A stretch of DNA of 64,000 bases from Cadophora sp. MPI-SDFR-AT-0126 (taxonomy: Eukaryota; Ascomycota; Leotiomycetes; Helotiales; Ploettnerulaceae): NCBI GenBank assembly GCA_020747065.1, contig JAGMVK010000007.1, forward strand, positions 1,302,001 to 1,366,000. Reading direction: 5' to 3'. Below are positions 48,121 to 60,585 of this stretch, piece by piece. Positions within the stretch are counted from its first letter, which is position 1; each line of letters starts with the position of its first letter. A program made the position numbers and the translations under genes. Under the pieces are notes generated by a model that was given only the letters and a program-made list of their open reading frames with translations, searched no databases and had not been told where the DNA came from.

Positions 48121-49149
48121 CTGCGAGAGAGATTGTCAGCATTGCGACGTGAAATTGAGGTGCGAAATTTGTGACAGGCTCAGTTTGAATCGCAACAGAA
48201 TCAAAAGTCAAGGTCGAAGAGCGTTAGATACGCCATGGCAGATGCGAGACTAAAAGGAGAAGCGACTCGATTCGTGGATCGGGGAATTGACTGACCTTGA
48301 CTGAGAGACGGGGTGTATGGCGGTTGTCGTGGTTGTCGTTGAAGTTTCGATGTTGGGAGCAAGACGGAATTCTTCAATGTGCGGTGTCGCTTAGCTTTCT
48401 TCTTAAAGGCTAGTGAATGAGCTTTGACCATCCTGCCCAAACTAGTCGGCTCGGCTTGGCAGCAACCCTCGCGACTCTGAACAAAACAAGATCAGTTCGA
48501 CCGCTCGCGAAACTCCTGTCACTTTTTCATACCAATGGTATGTTGCTCTGGGCCATTTTTCAGCTCATTGTATATCTGGCTATCCTAATTTCGAGTCTCT
48601 AACTCAATTGTGCCTGTCGTATGTTGTGATTGCCCAGCACAATCGTGTTCAACTTGTACCTGGGTAGACGTCCCGTGAGAGGCTGAAGAATTCTTCCTTT
48701 ATAATGGTGAGCACTGCATCGCAAAGCCATGGTCTCAGTGTCCCTTGATCTCTCAAATGTACGTTGAATTTGCGTAAATTTTTCCTAAGTTGCTGTCAAC
48801 AGCTCATCGGCAAGTGGCCAGCTTTTCTCTCATGATCTACTTGAGGCTCTCAAGTTTATCATTTAGCCATCAGTATCATTTTTCTGGCTTCCAAAATGTC
48901 ACCAATGAAAGTGACATTCTTCCTGCGTCGTATGGGCTTTCAAACGGGTTCAGGAATCAATTACAGGTCCAAGATCAGGACACTATCAGCAGAAAGGGTA
49001 CGAAAGGGGGCTGGTTATTATTTGGCAGGTCTTTGGGAAAAGAGATCTGCCTTTATCTCTATTGTGAGGCAAACCCTTCACTCTCAATTTTTTTTTGGTC
49101 ATGTCGAACCCTGTGCAGTTTTTGGAGGTCTACAAGTGTTCTCGAGGCC
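48121..49149. other. RPL15 leader/promoter and adjoining intergenic DNA
   Basis: The left 280 bases are the inferred eL15 leader intron and first untranslated exon. The remainder up to 49149 has only short unrecognised frames. No RNA gene seen; a snoRNA inside the leader intron is possible for a ribosomal-protein host gene, but I cannot show one. Confidence 0.4.
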
Positions 49150-50191
49150 TCAACAATTGTGTTGCTGATACAGCACCCAGCTGGTCTTAAGCTTTAATAG
49201 CTGCTGCACTCGAGCCTTAGTCTCGGAGTCAGCCTTAGATAGCAGAGCGTCAGCCCCAAGTCGAACCTTTGCAATGGTCAAAGAAGCATGATGCGAGTAT
49301 AATTGACAGCACTCGCCCGTTGGCTTTTCACTCCTTGCCAACTCACCTTCCAGATTTCTGGATGTCTTCGCAGGGCTCTGGGTACTTTTGGACGTTGTTG
49401 GAATCAATCGGAGGCTATTGGACGCCATCGTGGTTTGCCGGAGGTTGCCAAATATTAATGGAAGTTTCTGGAGGCTGTCGTGGGTTTTGGAGGTTGTTGA
49501 AATGGAGAAGTGTGCTCTTAGTTCTGGAGAGACAGCAAGTACTGCCCATGAAAGGTTCTCTGTCAGCACCACGCCAAACAATACAAGAATAAGCAAATTC
49601 TTTCTACGTTCCGATAAAACAAATGTCGTCGCTCGTCCCGAGACTTTGAACACAAATGGCATAGAACAGCACGGGTTTAGCAAGCACTTCATGAAAACAT
49701 ACGCCATGCTCACTTTCCACTGGATTAGATCATCGGTCATTGGTCGTTGTTGTCATATTACTGACCATACCAACGGTTACCGTAACGTAAAGGTATATCC
49801 CAAGTAGAAATATACAAGCCATGTCTGCGACCATGATACCACCTGTGCCCTGCCGATACAACTCTATATGCACGCCGAGGAGCGCCGAGGAATGTAACCA
49901 TTTGCCAAGAGATGCCAAATATTGGATTTTGATACACCATCTCTTGATTCGTGGGGGCAATCTCTGCTTCACGAATTGATCCATGCCGCGTCTATCATTG
50001 CGTGGGGTTTCTTGGGAAACATGCGTATATGCTATCGCTTGTAAACCGGAAGCCATCAATTCTACCAAGGCATTTTTCACAGGCATGAAACAAATGTCTC
50101 CATCCTCTGGCACTTGGATATCTTCAAAAGACTGGAAATAATGGGCGTAAGTCCTGCTTACCAAGAGTCCCTCGCACACGGGTAAAAACAA
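49150..50191 (-). CDS. Orphan multi-pass membrane protein, 5' end uncertain
   Basis: Two open blocks join through a GTCAGT...CAG intron (exons up to 49766 and from 49719 to 49150) with the frame kept, giving at least 330 codons. The left-hand (5') block stays open upstream to an AG at about 50250, so a further exon probably exists between there and the RasGEF stop at 50452; no ATG is certain. The product has two or three hydrophobic spans (MVADMACIFLLGIYLYVTVTV, then LLILVLFGVVLTENLSWAVLAV) and a polar Ser/Thr-rich C-terminus. I do not recognise the family. It follows the RasGEF gene on the same strand. Confidence 0.35.
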
Positions 50192-50451
50192 TGAATTGAT
50201 CTTTTCATCTGATTTGATTTCCGAAGACCCCAGCTTCGTCCGCTCAGCGGTCTTCCTCCAATACTGAGACCAAAAGAGACATTGAATCCTTTAGATCTTT
50301 CACTAGATTTCATATGCGAATCTTACATCACTAAGGGGGTATGCGCACCATGTAAACGACGCCCCAACGCCATACATGAGAACCTCCAATCCATGGCCTT
50401 AAATCCCAGCCAAATATCCGCTCCAAAATGCTACATGTGTATAGATGTCGA

Positions 50452-53400
50452 TCACTTATCCTTTTGGAACCACGGGAATTTCTTCTTTCCGACCTCCACG
50501 GTTCCAGACGAGCTTTCTAGCTGCAGACTCCGCTGATATGATTCCTATAAAGTGTCAGCATGCTTGTAAGGCAGGTAACGTAGATTAGGGATCACTTACC
50601 TCATCATCTACAGGCATCTTGCAATCCAAAATCAGTTCTCGAGCTGCTTCGTGCTTTGATAGGTTCGGGTATGGTACTACTTGGCTCTTCATGATGGGCA
50701 GGATGACCTCTGAGAGAATCTCGAATTTCTTCCAATTGATTCGCTCGTTGTTTGGTCCTACAAATGTCCTGCTCCCTTGTTCGGCAGAGACGAGATCCCT
50801 TCGGTGAAGGGGTATGAACGGGATCCGAGGCAAGGAGGAGTTTTCCCACGCCAATCGGTACGCGAAATGGCTCTTCTGCGTGCCCATGAGTATAACCAGC
50901 CTAGCAAAGCGTTTCTGTACATCGGCCGGCACTAGGTTCCTCGTTTGTGTCAGGCGATGAATAGCGCTTCCGTTGATGCCGGCGAGGACGGCAGCGAGCC
51001 CATTGTAGTTGTTCAATTGTCGCAATTTCAGGGCAATATTCATGAACTTTTCCAGCATCAGGGCTCTATGTTTAGCCTTATCTCTCATCAGGATCATATT
51101 CGCCACCCATTTGGCGATGTGATTGAAGTGATTGATCAATCGATGGACATTGGTCATCTTCTCCTTCTGTTCCAGAGGTAAGCTGACATGGCGCACCAGG
51201 TCTCGTAATCGAATCGAAGAGAACATGACCCAATCTATCCTGGTCATCTCATCTGCAAAGTCGTCGTCTGACGTGTCCATGAAAATGTTGTAGCGAAATT
51301 TGGTGAGCGGCAAGGTGCCTTTTGGTATCATGGTAGCTGCTTCTCGCTCATAGTCTTCTACGGTATGAAACGAGGGCGATAACGATTGGGTAGATGAGAG
51401 AGGACGACCTGAGACGGAAGAGTCGCCTCTAGATTCTTTCCGCATCATATCCTCGCCTCCATCATCATCGATGTGGAAGTTGCTAATCTCGTCCTCAAAA
51501 TCACTTTTTGTGTGTGTTCTTTGCCGTATCGGGGAAGAACCTGGGGATGGTGGTTCTTCAAAACCGCCTGCTTCATTCTCCACATCTGCATCTGTCCTGG
51601 CCCATCCTGTATCGTCATCTTCGAATACACGTGACTGAAGCTGCAACCTCATCTCTTGAGCGGCAGCAGCGAATACAGGGTCATTGAATAATTGGCCAAT
51701 GAAAGCATCCAGCTTGGCACTCGTACTTGGATTCGCGAAATCCCCAGGATAGTTTGCTACCCATTTTGCAACCACAGTTATGATGCGAAGCTGAGTCGTT
51801 GTCCGTGTTAGGTAATGTATGTTCTTGTCATCTGCAATACGTTCTAGTCGGTTGATGATCGCGTTGAACAATTCTGATGGGGCAGCAAATTTTCTGTATA
51901 GACAGAGGAAGATATCAGAGAAGTTATTATCAGCCCTTGTCATGTTCTGACCCAAGAGACGGTCCACCAATTCGTCGAAGGTGACTCCAACAACTTTAGC
52001 GGGCTTGTCGAGGAAATTGTTGTCATCACGTTGCAGGATTGGGATGTCGTCCGAATAGCGGTAAGACGAATCCTGATCCGATTCTTCCATATCGAGGAAA
52101 GAATTGTCTATGAGGCCGCCAGCACCAGGGGACGGAATGGGAGTCCGCTGTTTTAAGGCCTTGGTACCAGTACCCGACTCAGTGGTTTGGAAACTGTCAT
52201 GTCGAAACGCTGGGTGCGAAGACAATGGCGGTGCATCGTGGGGCGATGGCAAGGTAAGCTGCTGATTTAGATGAGTCCGAAACACGGATTGCTGTCCCCG
52301 TGAAGAATTGTGGGTCGGCGAGGAATACCCTCGGAGGAGAGAGTACTCCGAGCTGGCACGACTATGCTTGGAATTCTGACTCAAGGGTCTTGATAGAGGA
52401 TCAGGAGGTGTCTCCAAGGTTGAGGTTGCTCGACGTCTGGCACCCTGGACTTCGGTTGCTGATGTAGGTTGGGAAGATGCCGCTTTTCAAAAAATGTCAG
52501 CCCTACTCGAGAATCATCCAATGCGACGCAAGTAAACGATTGCGCAGAGTTCCATCGGTACGCGTTTGCAAAGTCAAAATTATGGAGAATTTCGGATGCC
52601 AAGACCAGAAACTTCGGAGGAGAACCAAAATCCACAAGTATAGAGAGGTCATATTTTACAGGTGACAATACATTGCAAAGGTCTGTAATCCAAAAGGAAG
52701 GAACTATCCAGTAATGAAAAGCGATGAGAGGTGAAATCGAGACTCACACAGTTGCCCGTTTCTATTCGCCATGATAGCTCTCAACATGGAAGAGAGGCAA
52801 AGCCTTGCACTCTCAGGAACATTCTCAGCAGTTTTGACAGCTTCAACACATGCATGGCAAGCTGACTCCATATTTTCGACATCTATTTGGCGTGCATTCT
52901 CAGGATTATCACACTTGCAAGACACCAAGATCGTTGGGAGGGAAGAATGAACGAGGCCATCTAAAGTTATTAGCACATTCGCAGCAAGGCTTTTTCTGTC
53001 TTGGAGACCGACTTAGAGCTTGAGGTAAATCAACAATGCTCTCCCTGTTCATGACATCATATAGAAGCAGAACGCCGTCCATCCGCGGCACAATATGTCC
53101 GTTGATTTGCTTCGGCCATTGTATTCGCGTGTCGGATTTAATGTCGAAGGACTCGAGATCGAGCTCAATCAAGCTAACAGTATAGATGACACTGTCAACG
53201 GACATGCGCTGACTTGAAGCAATGGAAGTCGGCGCCGTTCGAGAGCCAAAGGCGCGTTGTATAAGTGTACTTTTTCCAACACCTGCACTTCCAATAACCG
53301 CGATGTTGACATCAGCCATTCCACTCCGTGTTTGGGGCTACGAAAGGTTCCATGTCAGCATGAATTCTCAGAAATTCTTCGACAATGGGAGAAGTACATT

Positions 53401-53784
53401 ACTATTCACTGATGTTTCAATCGAGAGACCCAGAGGAGCTGTTGAGGGAGCTGCATTTGCATAGGTAGCTGATCGCAGTTCGCGGGCTAAGGACACCGAA
53501 TGGGGAGTTTGATAGTTTTTGAAGAACGGATCGTCCTTAATTGAGGCCACCGAGTCTCTGTGGACATAGGCGCGTAAGTCGTCTTCGAACGGAGGCTGTT
53601 CCGTGATTCTGGCTGAAGGCAGAGGGGCAGAACTTCGAGACACTAGGCTTGGTCGCAGACTGGTCCGTGGAGTTGCGTTCGATACAGCATTCGGTATTTT
53701 TAATGGCCGCTCTTTTCTTGTGCCTTTGGAAGCTCGATCTTGTTTCGACCTCGTCCTCTCCGGGAGGTGGCTTACATCTTCCAT
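50452..53784 (-). CDS. Ras guanine-nucleotide exchange factor with N-terminal GTPase-like domain
   Basis: Five exons (53784-53398, 53337-53013, 52960-52748, 52482-50600, 50532-50452) give 962 aa with exact frame. A basic, Ser-rich start leads to a small GTPase-like fold: MADVNIAVIGSAGVGKSTLI with the P-loop at 144-151, then DGVLLLYDVMNRESIVDLP and a LPTILVSCKCDNP strand where NKxD would stand. Then comes a Ser-rich linker, a RasGEF_N segment (TFDELVDRLLGQNM, LRIITVVAKWVANYPGDF) and a CDC25/RasGEF catalytic domain (NHFNHIAKWVANMILM, LKLRQLNNYNGLAAVLAGI). The terminal exon adds SLQLESSSGTVEVGKKKFPW. It should activate a Ras-family GTPase; which one is unknown. Intron 3 (265 nt) is long and could hide a small exon. 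Confidence 0.9.
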
Positions 53785-54741
53785 AGCTCTTGGTCTGCGG
53801 CTACACTTGTGATAAATTGACTCGGGAGCATGCAGCTTTCGGAGACCATACCGGACACAGGGGAAATTGGGCTTATTCGCATCGCCTACGAGGCCGATGC
53901 GGCATTATACTTTCAGGGGGACGGAGCCAAGATATCGTCGTGGTCAATTAGGAGTGAAAATGTCGCGGCGAACGAGATAGTGAAGTTGTAGAAGCTACGT
54001 AAAAAGGAGTGAGATGTGTACGGAGGTAGAGAAGATGTTGATCTGGCCCCACCAAAAAGTAATCCCGTCTTGTGCCTCTCTCTCCAGACACTACAAACCA
54101 CCACGACCACATACACAAAACATTTCTATCGATCCTGTGGGGGTTCACGTGGAGCTCTTATTGGATATGAAAGTCATGGCATTATGCCAGGAGGGCGAAT
54201 GCTGGCCCGACATCAAAAAAGGAATCATGCAACTGGAAGTCTCATTCAGGACATTCACGTGGAGGACTAATTGGCAAAGAGACGTCTTGGCCTCGACCAG
54301 CAACTTCCTCTTATTACTCGCCAAAATCGTATCTTTGAGTCCACGGGAGTCTGAGACACCTCTACCCGCATCAAGTGAGAGCCAGAAAGGTTCTATGTAG
54401 TTTGGCTATCTCTCGGTACTTGTTCGTCTTATTTTTCTCTTGGGACATTGAGAGTGGCCTTGGACGAGATGAAAGCTCTACTCTCCTTCGTGGGCTTCAC
54501 CATCTCAGTGGTTTTGAACTTCGTCCAAGCCAAATATCAGTATTCGGCTCAATCCACGTTGCATCACACATAAGAGGCTGAATCTTGTGCATCCTCCCAA
54601 AGCCCATGCCTGGTATCTTACGTCTCTCTGTTACCAAAGCTCAGTGTACCGTCACACTGGCAAGGAGATTGAAGTTTCCGATCAACCGTTTCGAGTACAG
54701 ACATCCCAACGGACTCCGAGTCGGAGAAGGCCTTATGGGTG

Positions 54742-54838
54742 TGTTGAACCCTTGGGATAAAAGTATTCCATTAAACCTTCGAAGAAGACCATGTGAGTAA
54801 GTTGAGAACTTGGGATGAAGCTAATCCGTTAAGCTTAT
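54742..54838. repeat. Imperfect direct repeat, 59-bp offset
   Basis: Two copies of about 38 bases share roughly two thirds of positions, including the block CTTGGGAT and the TCCRTTAA block. They lie in the gene-poor stretch; no function inferred. Confidence 0.4.
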
Positions 54839-56539
54839 GAGGCTTAGAAGTATCTGTACATAGACATGACCCAGAACGTAGGAGATACTACCGTCAGATA
54901 TAGTCCATGCTACTTCGACACGAGAAAGCCAAGCAGGTAAGACGGGAGCGTCCGTGAAGTCCGAAGATTATGCAGCATGCCATCATCGGTCCAGATATTT
55001 TTGACTTGTCAGTTGTGGGTCGAGTCTAAACAGCTTCATGATGTTGAGATGTTCCGAAAGAGTCGTTGTTGAACAGGCACGATATGAAGCCGCTGGAATG
55101 ACAAACTTCTTTGATGACTTCACAGATATCGAAGAGTTCGGGAGTGACTTGCATGTGGAATCTCGGAGCCAGTCTAGCTGGTCCGAAGTTCAGAACCGCT
55201 TTCGACAATTCGTGGTAGCGCGGGGTAACCTCACTACCAGGCTCATACAGATGCCTATGAGAAGGCTTCCCTGGCAGACCAATGATAATGGAAAACTATT
55301 ACAATAGAAAAAGAAAGGCCCGTGAAATTTGTCTCCTGGTAAATGTTCAATTTGAACTTTAGATAAACCCTATCCTATCTCTTGCGTAGGTTGCACGAGG
55401 CGTTGCCGGCGCGAGGCTACAAAGCACTAAGAATTAAGTTTAAATAACGTTCTCAACAAGCAACGAATGATTCGACAGGCATTGCGCGGCCACACGCGGA
55501 CAGCAAGGCACCAAAACACTAAGAAATGAACAATAGTGGAAATGAAGTGTGCAGCACTGCAGATAGCACTTCTGAAACGAGTACTACTGTACAAGCAGCA
55601 TCTGCAAGTACACGCTGGAGGAAGTCGGAATAGTTGCACATTGTGCAGAGTGCAGACGAGGAGGGTAATTGCCGAGACACTTTCCTGTCGTCAACACCGC
55701 CTCGTGCACGGCCATATCAAAATTGAATATGATCGCGTGGTCAATATTTGAATGAAAACTTTCACATCCCCAACGACTCTACCACTTCAGTTCGCGAGTC
55801 TGTAGCCAGGGATTCTTCCCCACACTCCAATCTCTCTCACTTGGGCGAATTACAGCAGACCGTCCCATGGTGATCGTCGCCGTCCCACATCTAGACCATG
55901 GCTAAATATCAACTTCATTCGGCGGCCCCTTGTCTAGAAACCATCACGGCCATTCATGTCGTTGTTGATGTTGTGGTCTCTTTGCGTGCCTCGGTTACCA
56001 CATGATTCAACATCCATGGTCCAACTTCCAGAAAGAGCTCAATTGTTCCAGACATGGAGGAATTTGGCTGCCATCTTCGACAAACGATGCATTCGCACTA
56101 CCACTACTACGTATGCGCTGTGCTACTTCAGGACGTTATTCCTGGTGCGCGGCCAGTCAGGATGCTCCCCAGACCCGGAGCGTAGTTAGCCTTGAGACAG
56201 CACAGGACAGGGCAGGCAAAGGAGCAGGGCAGGCATCGTGCGATGCAACATCAGCAGTCGCGCGTTCCTCCTCACAGGTGACCATTGATTGACAAACAAA
56301 GTCGCTCCCTCCCTGGCTGCTGCAGACACACAGTACTGGAGATCTGCGCCATCAATGTAATAACGGTCCAGAGAATGGGGCTTCTCTTGGACGCCATATC
56401 AAGCGCTTGTTATCATGCCGAGATCTCTTTTCGGAGGTGGCGCTCTCGCCCAACTGAGCGATGCTCGATTCCACGGCTCCAACCGAATCGAGAAACATAC
56501 CCACATTCTAGGTGAAAATAGTACAATAGCTCGTGCCTC

Positions 56540-56567
56540 CCATGATCCCATCCCATCCCATCCCAGC
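56540..56567. repeat. CATCC pentamer repeat
   Basis: Tandem CCCAT/CATCC units about 340 bases ahead of the next gene. A similar CATCC/CTCAC composition recurs at 62338-62426. Confidence 0.65.
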
Positions 56568-56902
56568 TAACTAGGCTCATGTTCATCCTCTGTTGAATCT
56601 TGACTCTTGACGTTCTTTCTTCCGATTTCTTCCTGGGAAAAAGCTCCGTCTCTTTAGCTAGCCACCGCTACTCGCCCCAAGCTACTGAAGTTCCGACATC
56701 TGGAGGGTACATGTACCACGGCTCGCCTCGCCGGTTGATGTTCACGCCCAGGATCCTACTTGCCGGCTTCATACTTGACTTCGTGCTATGTATCACGAAT
56801 TGCAAATCTCTAGATCGCCTTGGAACTTTGTTTGTGTCGCCGTTCTTCTTACTGTGCGCTCTTGAAATATTCCTATAATTGGTGTCGTCGCTGCCCTGGA
56901 TA

Positions 56903-58005
56903 ATGGCAACAGTGACCACTTTACCAGCTGCTACAAGCAATTCATCTGTGAGTTTAGCCGTCTGTATGGCAATAAGCCAGTGAATAAATATACACTATTT
57001 CATCTCCCCTTAATTCTAACCTCTTTCACAGATTACACGAGCAATGACACATCCACTTCGAGATCCCAAAAGCAATGGAGGGCGACGGAAAGTCAAGAAG
57101 GGGGAACCATTTGACCCTGAGGAATTGAGCCGTCGTCTCACGGAGCATCTTGCCGAGCAAAAGTTGAAAGCAGAGAAGAGAAGGGAGGCCAGAGCTCTGA
57201 AAGCTGCTGCACTTGCTCAGCAGACCGTACGTCATGCTCCTCTGACAGCAATCCTCGATTTCTTCTCAGTTTCCTTGTCTGCTTTGCGACATGTCTTTTC
57301 TTACCGCCGTTCGATCAGAGATGACAACTGACCTAATTCAAGGTATATCACCATGTGCCGGCCGTTGCTGCATTGGCGTTTGAAAGGACGACAACACCAG
57401 ATGCGATGCGACAGGTACACAAGCTCTCCAAGCCAGTTATCAAAGCTCAATTGGAGCGGCCGAGTGTCGAAGAACCTGCCCCTGGTCAGCCGTTCACAAG
57501 TCTCCAAAGAACCCAGGCAATGGACCAGGCAAATCTGGAGAGGGAAATGCTGAGGAATCGAAATCAGTTCCAGTGGGATCATGACATGGAAGAGGCGGCC
57601 CATGCAGATATGGAGAGAGACTTGTACAAACTTCCGCAGAGAACATTCAACTCAGAGTTTGCGCATCTGAAAGGGAGGCATAAGAAAGGTGCTCCACGCC
57701 CCTTGAGTACCGGTGATGCGTGTTGGGATGAAGAGCTTTCTCACATACCGACAAGACCAAAGGGGCCGGTAAAGCCACAAAACGATGGACATGACCGGCA
57801 TGACTGGGCGCAACGAGAGGAGGTAGGGGAAATGAGAAAGAAGGAGCGGTCAAGTCCATTCCTGCGGAAGATGGAATCCAGTTGGATCCTGATGGGCAGG
57901 AAGGAAAAGATATCGCTGAAGCAGGATATAGGAAATCTTGGTCCATCACCAGAGGTACACAGGAAAGGGAACTTTCTAGCTCGATTCAGCCGTAATCCAA
58001 GTTGA
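56903..58005 (+). CDS. Conserved-looking orphan with basic helical N-terminus
   Basis: Three exons (56903-56947, 57032-57226, 57343-58005) give 300 aa, frame exact. The N-terminus (MATVTTLPAATSNSS) is followed by a strongly basic helical block (GGRRKVKKGEPFDPEELSRR, EHLAEQKLKAEKRREARAL). The middle part is VYHHVPAVAALAFERTTTPD, then KPVIKAQLERPS. A charged C-terminal half follows with a Met/His/Asp-rich helix (WDHDMEEAAHADMERDLYKL) and a polar end. No membrane span or zinc motif. I cannot name a family; the good splice sites and composition make a real gene likely, perhaps nuclear. Confidence 0.7.
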
Positions 58006-58518
58006 CAGGCTGAGGTTATGCATTTTGTTTGGCTATAGAGGCGCTTCAGTACTCGGGTAGGCTGTGATAAATGCAAAGTTCTGCAGTCTGAGGATTGGGC
58101 AAACCCAGTATGAGTTGTGATAGAATAATTCGTGCTGCCACCGTTCATCTTGCGAAGGACCACCTGGTGATCCAAGAATGTCTTCGCATTTTGCGTCTGA
58201 GGTGTTCCAAGGTAATGATTAGTCACTCAAGGTTGAGGATTTGCCTGAGATCGACTCTGTTCTCCCTCGTCAGGGACGACATTTTTATTGTGAAGACTTC
58301 TGTCCCAGCGAAGTGTGACCACGAGGGTACAGACCATTCGGCCTAAGGGAGTTCTTCAAGAGGCATATTAGCTATTGTAATTGCGGAGGTTGTGCTGAAA
58401 AGCTCCCTTACAATACCTGTTCTATCTCACCCGCATATGGTTTTCGCAAGCTCCTGCGATTGGAACGCCGGTAATTGGGCGAACTGAAGACCCAGAGTGA
58501 AGGCGATGCTTTCTTTTC
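58006..58518. other. Convergent 3' intergenic region
   Basis: 513 bases between two converging stops; only short frames. Nothing supported. Confidence 0.4.
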
Positions 58519-59375
58519 TCACAGTTCACCATTAAGCAGTTGTTCGACAACCTTTTGATTCTCTTCCGCAAGCTCCTTCTCCACTACCTCCCTTGCAGAG
58601 ACGCCGTTCTCCTGAGATAGTAATCGTAATATGAGGTTTGAGAACTCTCTGATAGCCCTGCCGTCCTTGGAGCCCGTATTCCTCAAGTCGTCCAACGCCT
58701 TTGCCCCTTTCTCGAGGCCGCGATCCGAGTTCCAAGGCTGTTCCTTCCGTCTACCCCCACTCAGGTTTAGCTGCATGTTCTGTACGGGTGGGAGAGTAGC
58801 CTTATTGATTCGGTTGAGTAACATTGTCAGCCGTGGGAATTTTTTGAAAAGCTCTTGGAGCTCTTTCGAATCATCCAAAGCTGCAAAGGGATTGGCAGTA
58901 GGAGAATTGGCAGCTTTCGCAGCTCCAGCAACTGTGCCTGGTCTCGCAACAGGTGGTTTCGGTGGTAATGTTGGATGTGCTTTAAGCTCCACAGCTGGCT
59001 TTGGCTCCCCTGCGGGATGTGTCGCTTTGTGAATGGTTGAGCAAGCTATGGAGCAGCTTCAGCTGGTCAGCCTGAGCCTCCTGTCTTCGTCTGCGGAACG
59101 CGTACTCACTACGGTAAATAACATCTGCTACACTTGTATTTATATTCTTTTTCATTGCAGACTCCACAGAGCTTCTTTTTGGGGGCCACTGGTTGAGGGG
59201 AGGAGCTTTTCTCTGGCGGTTCCGAAGCTTCTTTATCGACAGTGGTTGCAGCAGGATCGACATTATTGACTTCAGCCATATCTGAATCTGGCAGACTCGT
59301 TGTCGTCTCTGGCTGCGCTGGCTCCTCTGGATCCTCCTTCCCAGCTTCGTGATCATCTGGCGTGCTAGTAGACAT
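58519..59375 (-). CDS. HIT-type zinc-finger protein
   Basis: Two exons (59375-59110 and 59056-58519) give 267 aa. The acidic, Pro/Ser-rich N-terminus leads to a HIT zinc finger at about residues 70-105: CGVCNEKEYKYKCSRCYLP, then YCSIACSTIHKATH across the splice. The acceptor at 59057 (CTGAAG) was chosen over CCATAG at about 59043 because only it restores the Cys pattern; the latter would truncate the finger. The C-terminal helical part (ELQELFKKFPRLTMLLNRI, EQLLNGEL end) resembles Hit1/ZNHIT3-type proteins that work with Rsa1 in box C/D snoRNP assembly, but the exact orthologue is not certain. Divergent from NFU1. Confidence 0.87.
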
Positions 59376-59576
59376 GGTTGCTTGGTTGAAGAGCGTCGCC
59401 GAATAGCTAAAAAAAAATTGAAGTCGCGCGTTGACGAGGTGAACGCGAAGCGCAGGGATGCATCGAAATTTCGTCATCGGAAGGCAAAAGCTGATTACAA
59501 AATCCGACTCCTCAGAGGTTCAAAGAAATTCACCTGTGTTCACAACACCTCAAACACTGCGATATCCAAAGCAATA
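59376..59576. promoter_or_regulatory. Shared divergent promoter, HIT-finger gene and NFU1
   Basis: 201 bases between the two start codons. An A-run at 59407-59416 is the only notable sequence. Confidence 0.45.
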
Positions 59577-60585
59577 ATGGCATCGAGGAGAATATCGCGG
59601 GCTGCTGTCCCACTGTTTACGAAAACTCGGCCGGCAAATGCTCCCAAATCCATCCACCACAGCTCTGCCAGATGTGTACACCAAAGTACCCGACTTCCAG
59701 CTATGGCTGCTTCAAATGCCAGTACAAGACCGACCTTACACGCCCTACACCAACCCTCTGGAATGCTTCGGCCAGCAGCAGTCACTGGCAGTCGCAGTAT
59801 CTTCATACAAACCGAAAATACTCCAAATCCAGACGCCCTTAAATTCCTGCCGAACCATCCTATCCTGCCTCCTGGCCTTTCCTCCCCCTTTCTCGAATAC
59901 CTCAACCCTCGAGCGACTCTCGCGCCTCCACATCCGTCGCCTCTCGCAGCGCAACTGATGAACATTGATGGGATTACCTCTGTGTTCTATGGAGCAGATT
60001 TTATCACAGTCACGAAGGCGGCAGATGCGAATTGGGCGCATGTCAAGCCAGAAGTGTTCAGTCTCATTACCGAAGCTGTCACGTCCGGAGCACAGATTGT
60101 GAACATTGCTGAAAATAAATCAGGAGAGCAAGGCCAAGATGGAAGTGAAGAAGACAGTCTCAGTTATAACGAGAATGATAGTGAGGTTGTGGGAATGATC
60201 AAGGAGCTTTTGGAAACGAGGATCAGACCCGCAATCCAAGAAGACGGCGGAGACATTGAATTCCGGGGTTTCGAGGATGGAATGGTCCTTTTGAAGCTCC
60301 GAGGAGCATGCAGAACTTGCGACTCGAGTACAGTCACATTGAAGAATGGCATCGAAGGCATGCTGATGCACTATGTAAGATTTTGAGAGATCTATCATGT
60401 ACTAGCAAGGCTGACATAAACCAAAGATTGAGGAGGTCAAGGGCGTCACCCAAGTTCTTGACCAGGAAGAGGAGATTGCAGCTCTTGAGTTTGCAAAGTT
60501 TGAGGAAAAGCTCAGACAACAGAAAGGACCAGATGCAGCACCGTCAACCATTGGTAAAGGGTCTTTGGATACCGTACCGGGATAA
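59577..60585 (+). CDS. NFU1: Mitochondrial iron-sulfur cluster scaffold Nfu1
   Basis: Two exons (59577-60374 and 60427-60585) give 318 aa. Nfu1 delivers 4Fe-4S clusters to late-acting targets such as lipoyl synthase and complexes I/II. A long Arg/Ser/Ala presequence (about 70 residues) is followed by the Nfu N-domain (SIFIQTENTPNPDALKFLPN, then MNIDGITSVFYGADFITVTK). The C-terminal NifU domain (IRPAIQEDGGDIEFRGF) has the cluster-binding CxxC in GACRTCDSSTVTLKNGIE. The intron falls after LMHY, and the second exon continues IEEVKGVTQVLDQEEE. The exon 1 frame runs open from 59349 but the family start fits ATG 59577. Confidence 0.96.

Larger units (their letters stand above)
53785..56902. other. 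3.1 kb gene-poor stretch
   Basis: No gene with recognisable family or convincing splice structure on either strand. Features seen are an imperfect direct repeat at 54742-54779 and 54801-54838, a CATCC pentamer repeat at about 56540-56567, and two near-copies of a CTAAGAA-containing 20-mer about 90 bases apart (55420 and 55510). Frames such as 54014-54400 are isolated and opposed by others. Confidence 0.45.

Noticed and set aside
54801..54838. RIP-mutated transposon relic
   Set aside because: The repeat is short and its mismatches are of mixed type; A/G differences alone do not establish RIP.
56420..56470. tRNA-like D-arm (GCTC-AGTTGGGCGA-GAGC on the minus strand)
   Set aside because: No matching anticodon stem, T-arm or acceptor stem on either side.
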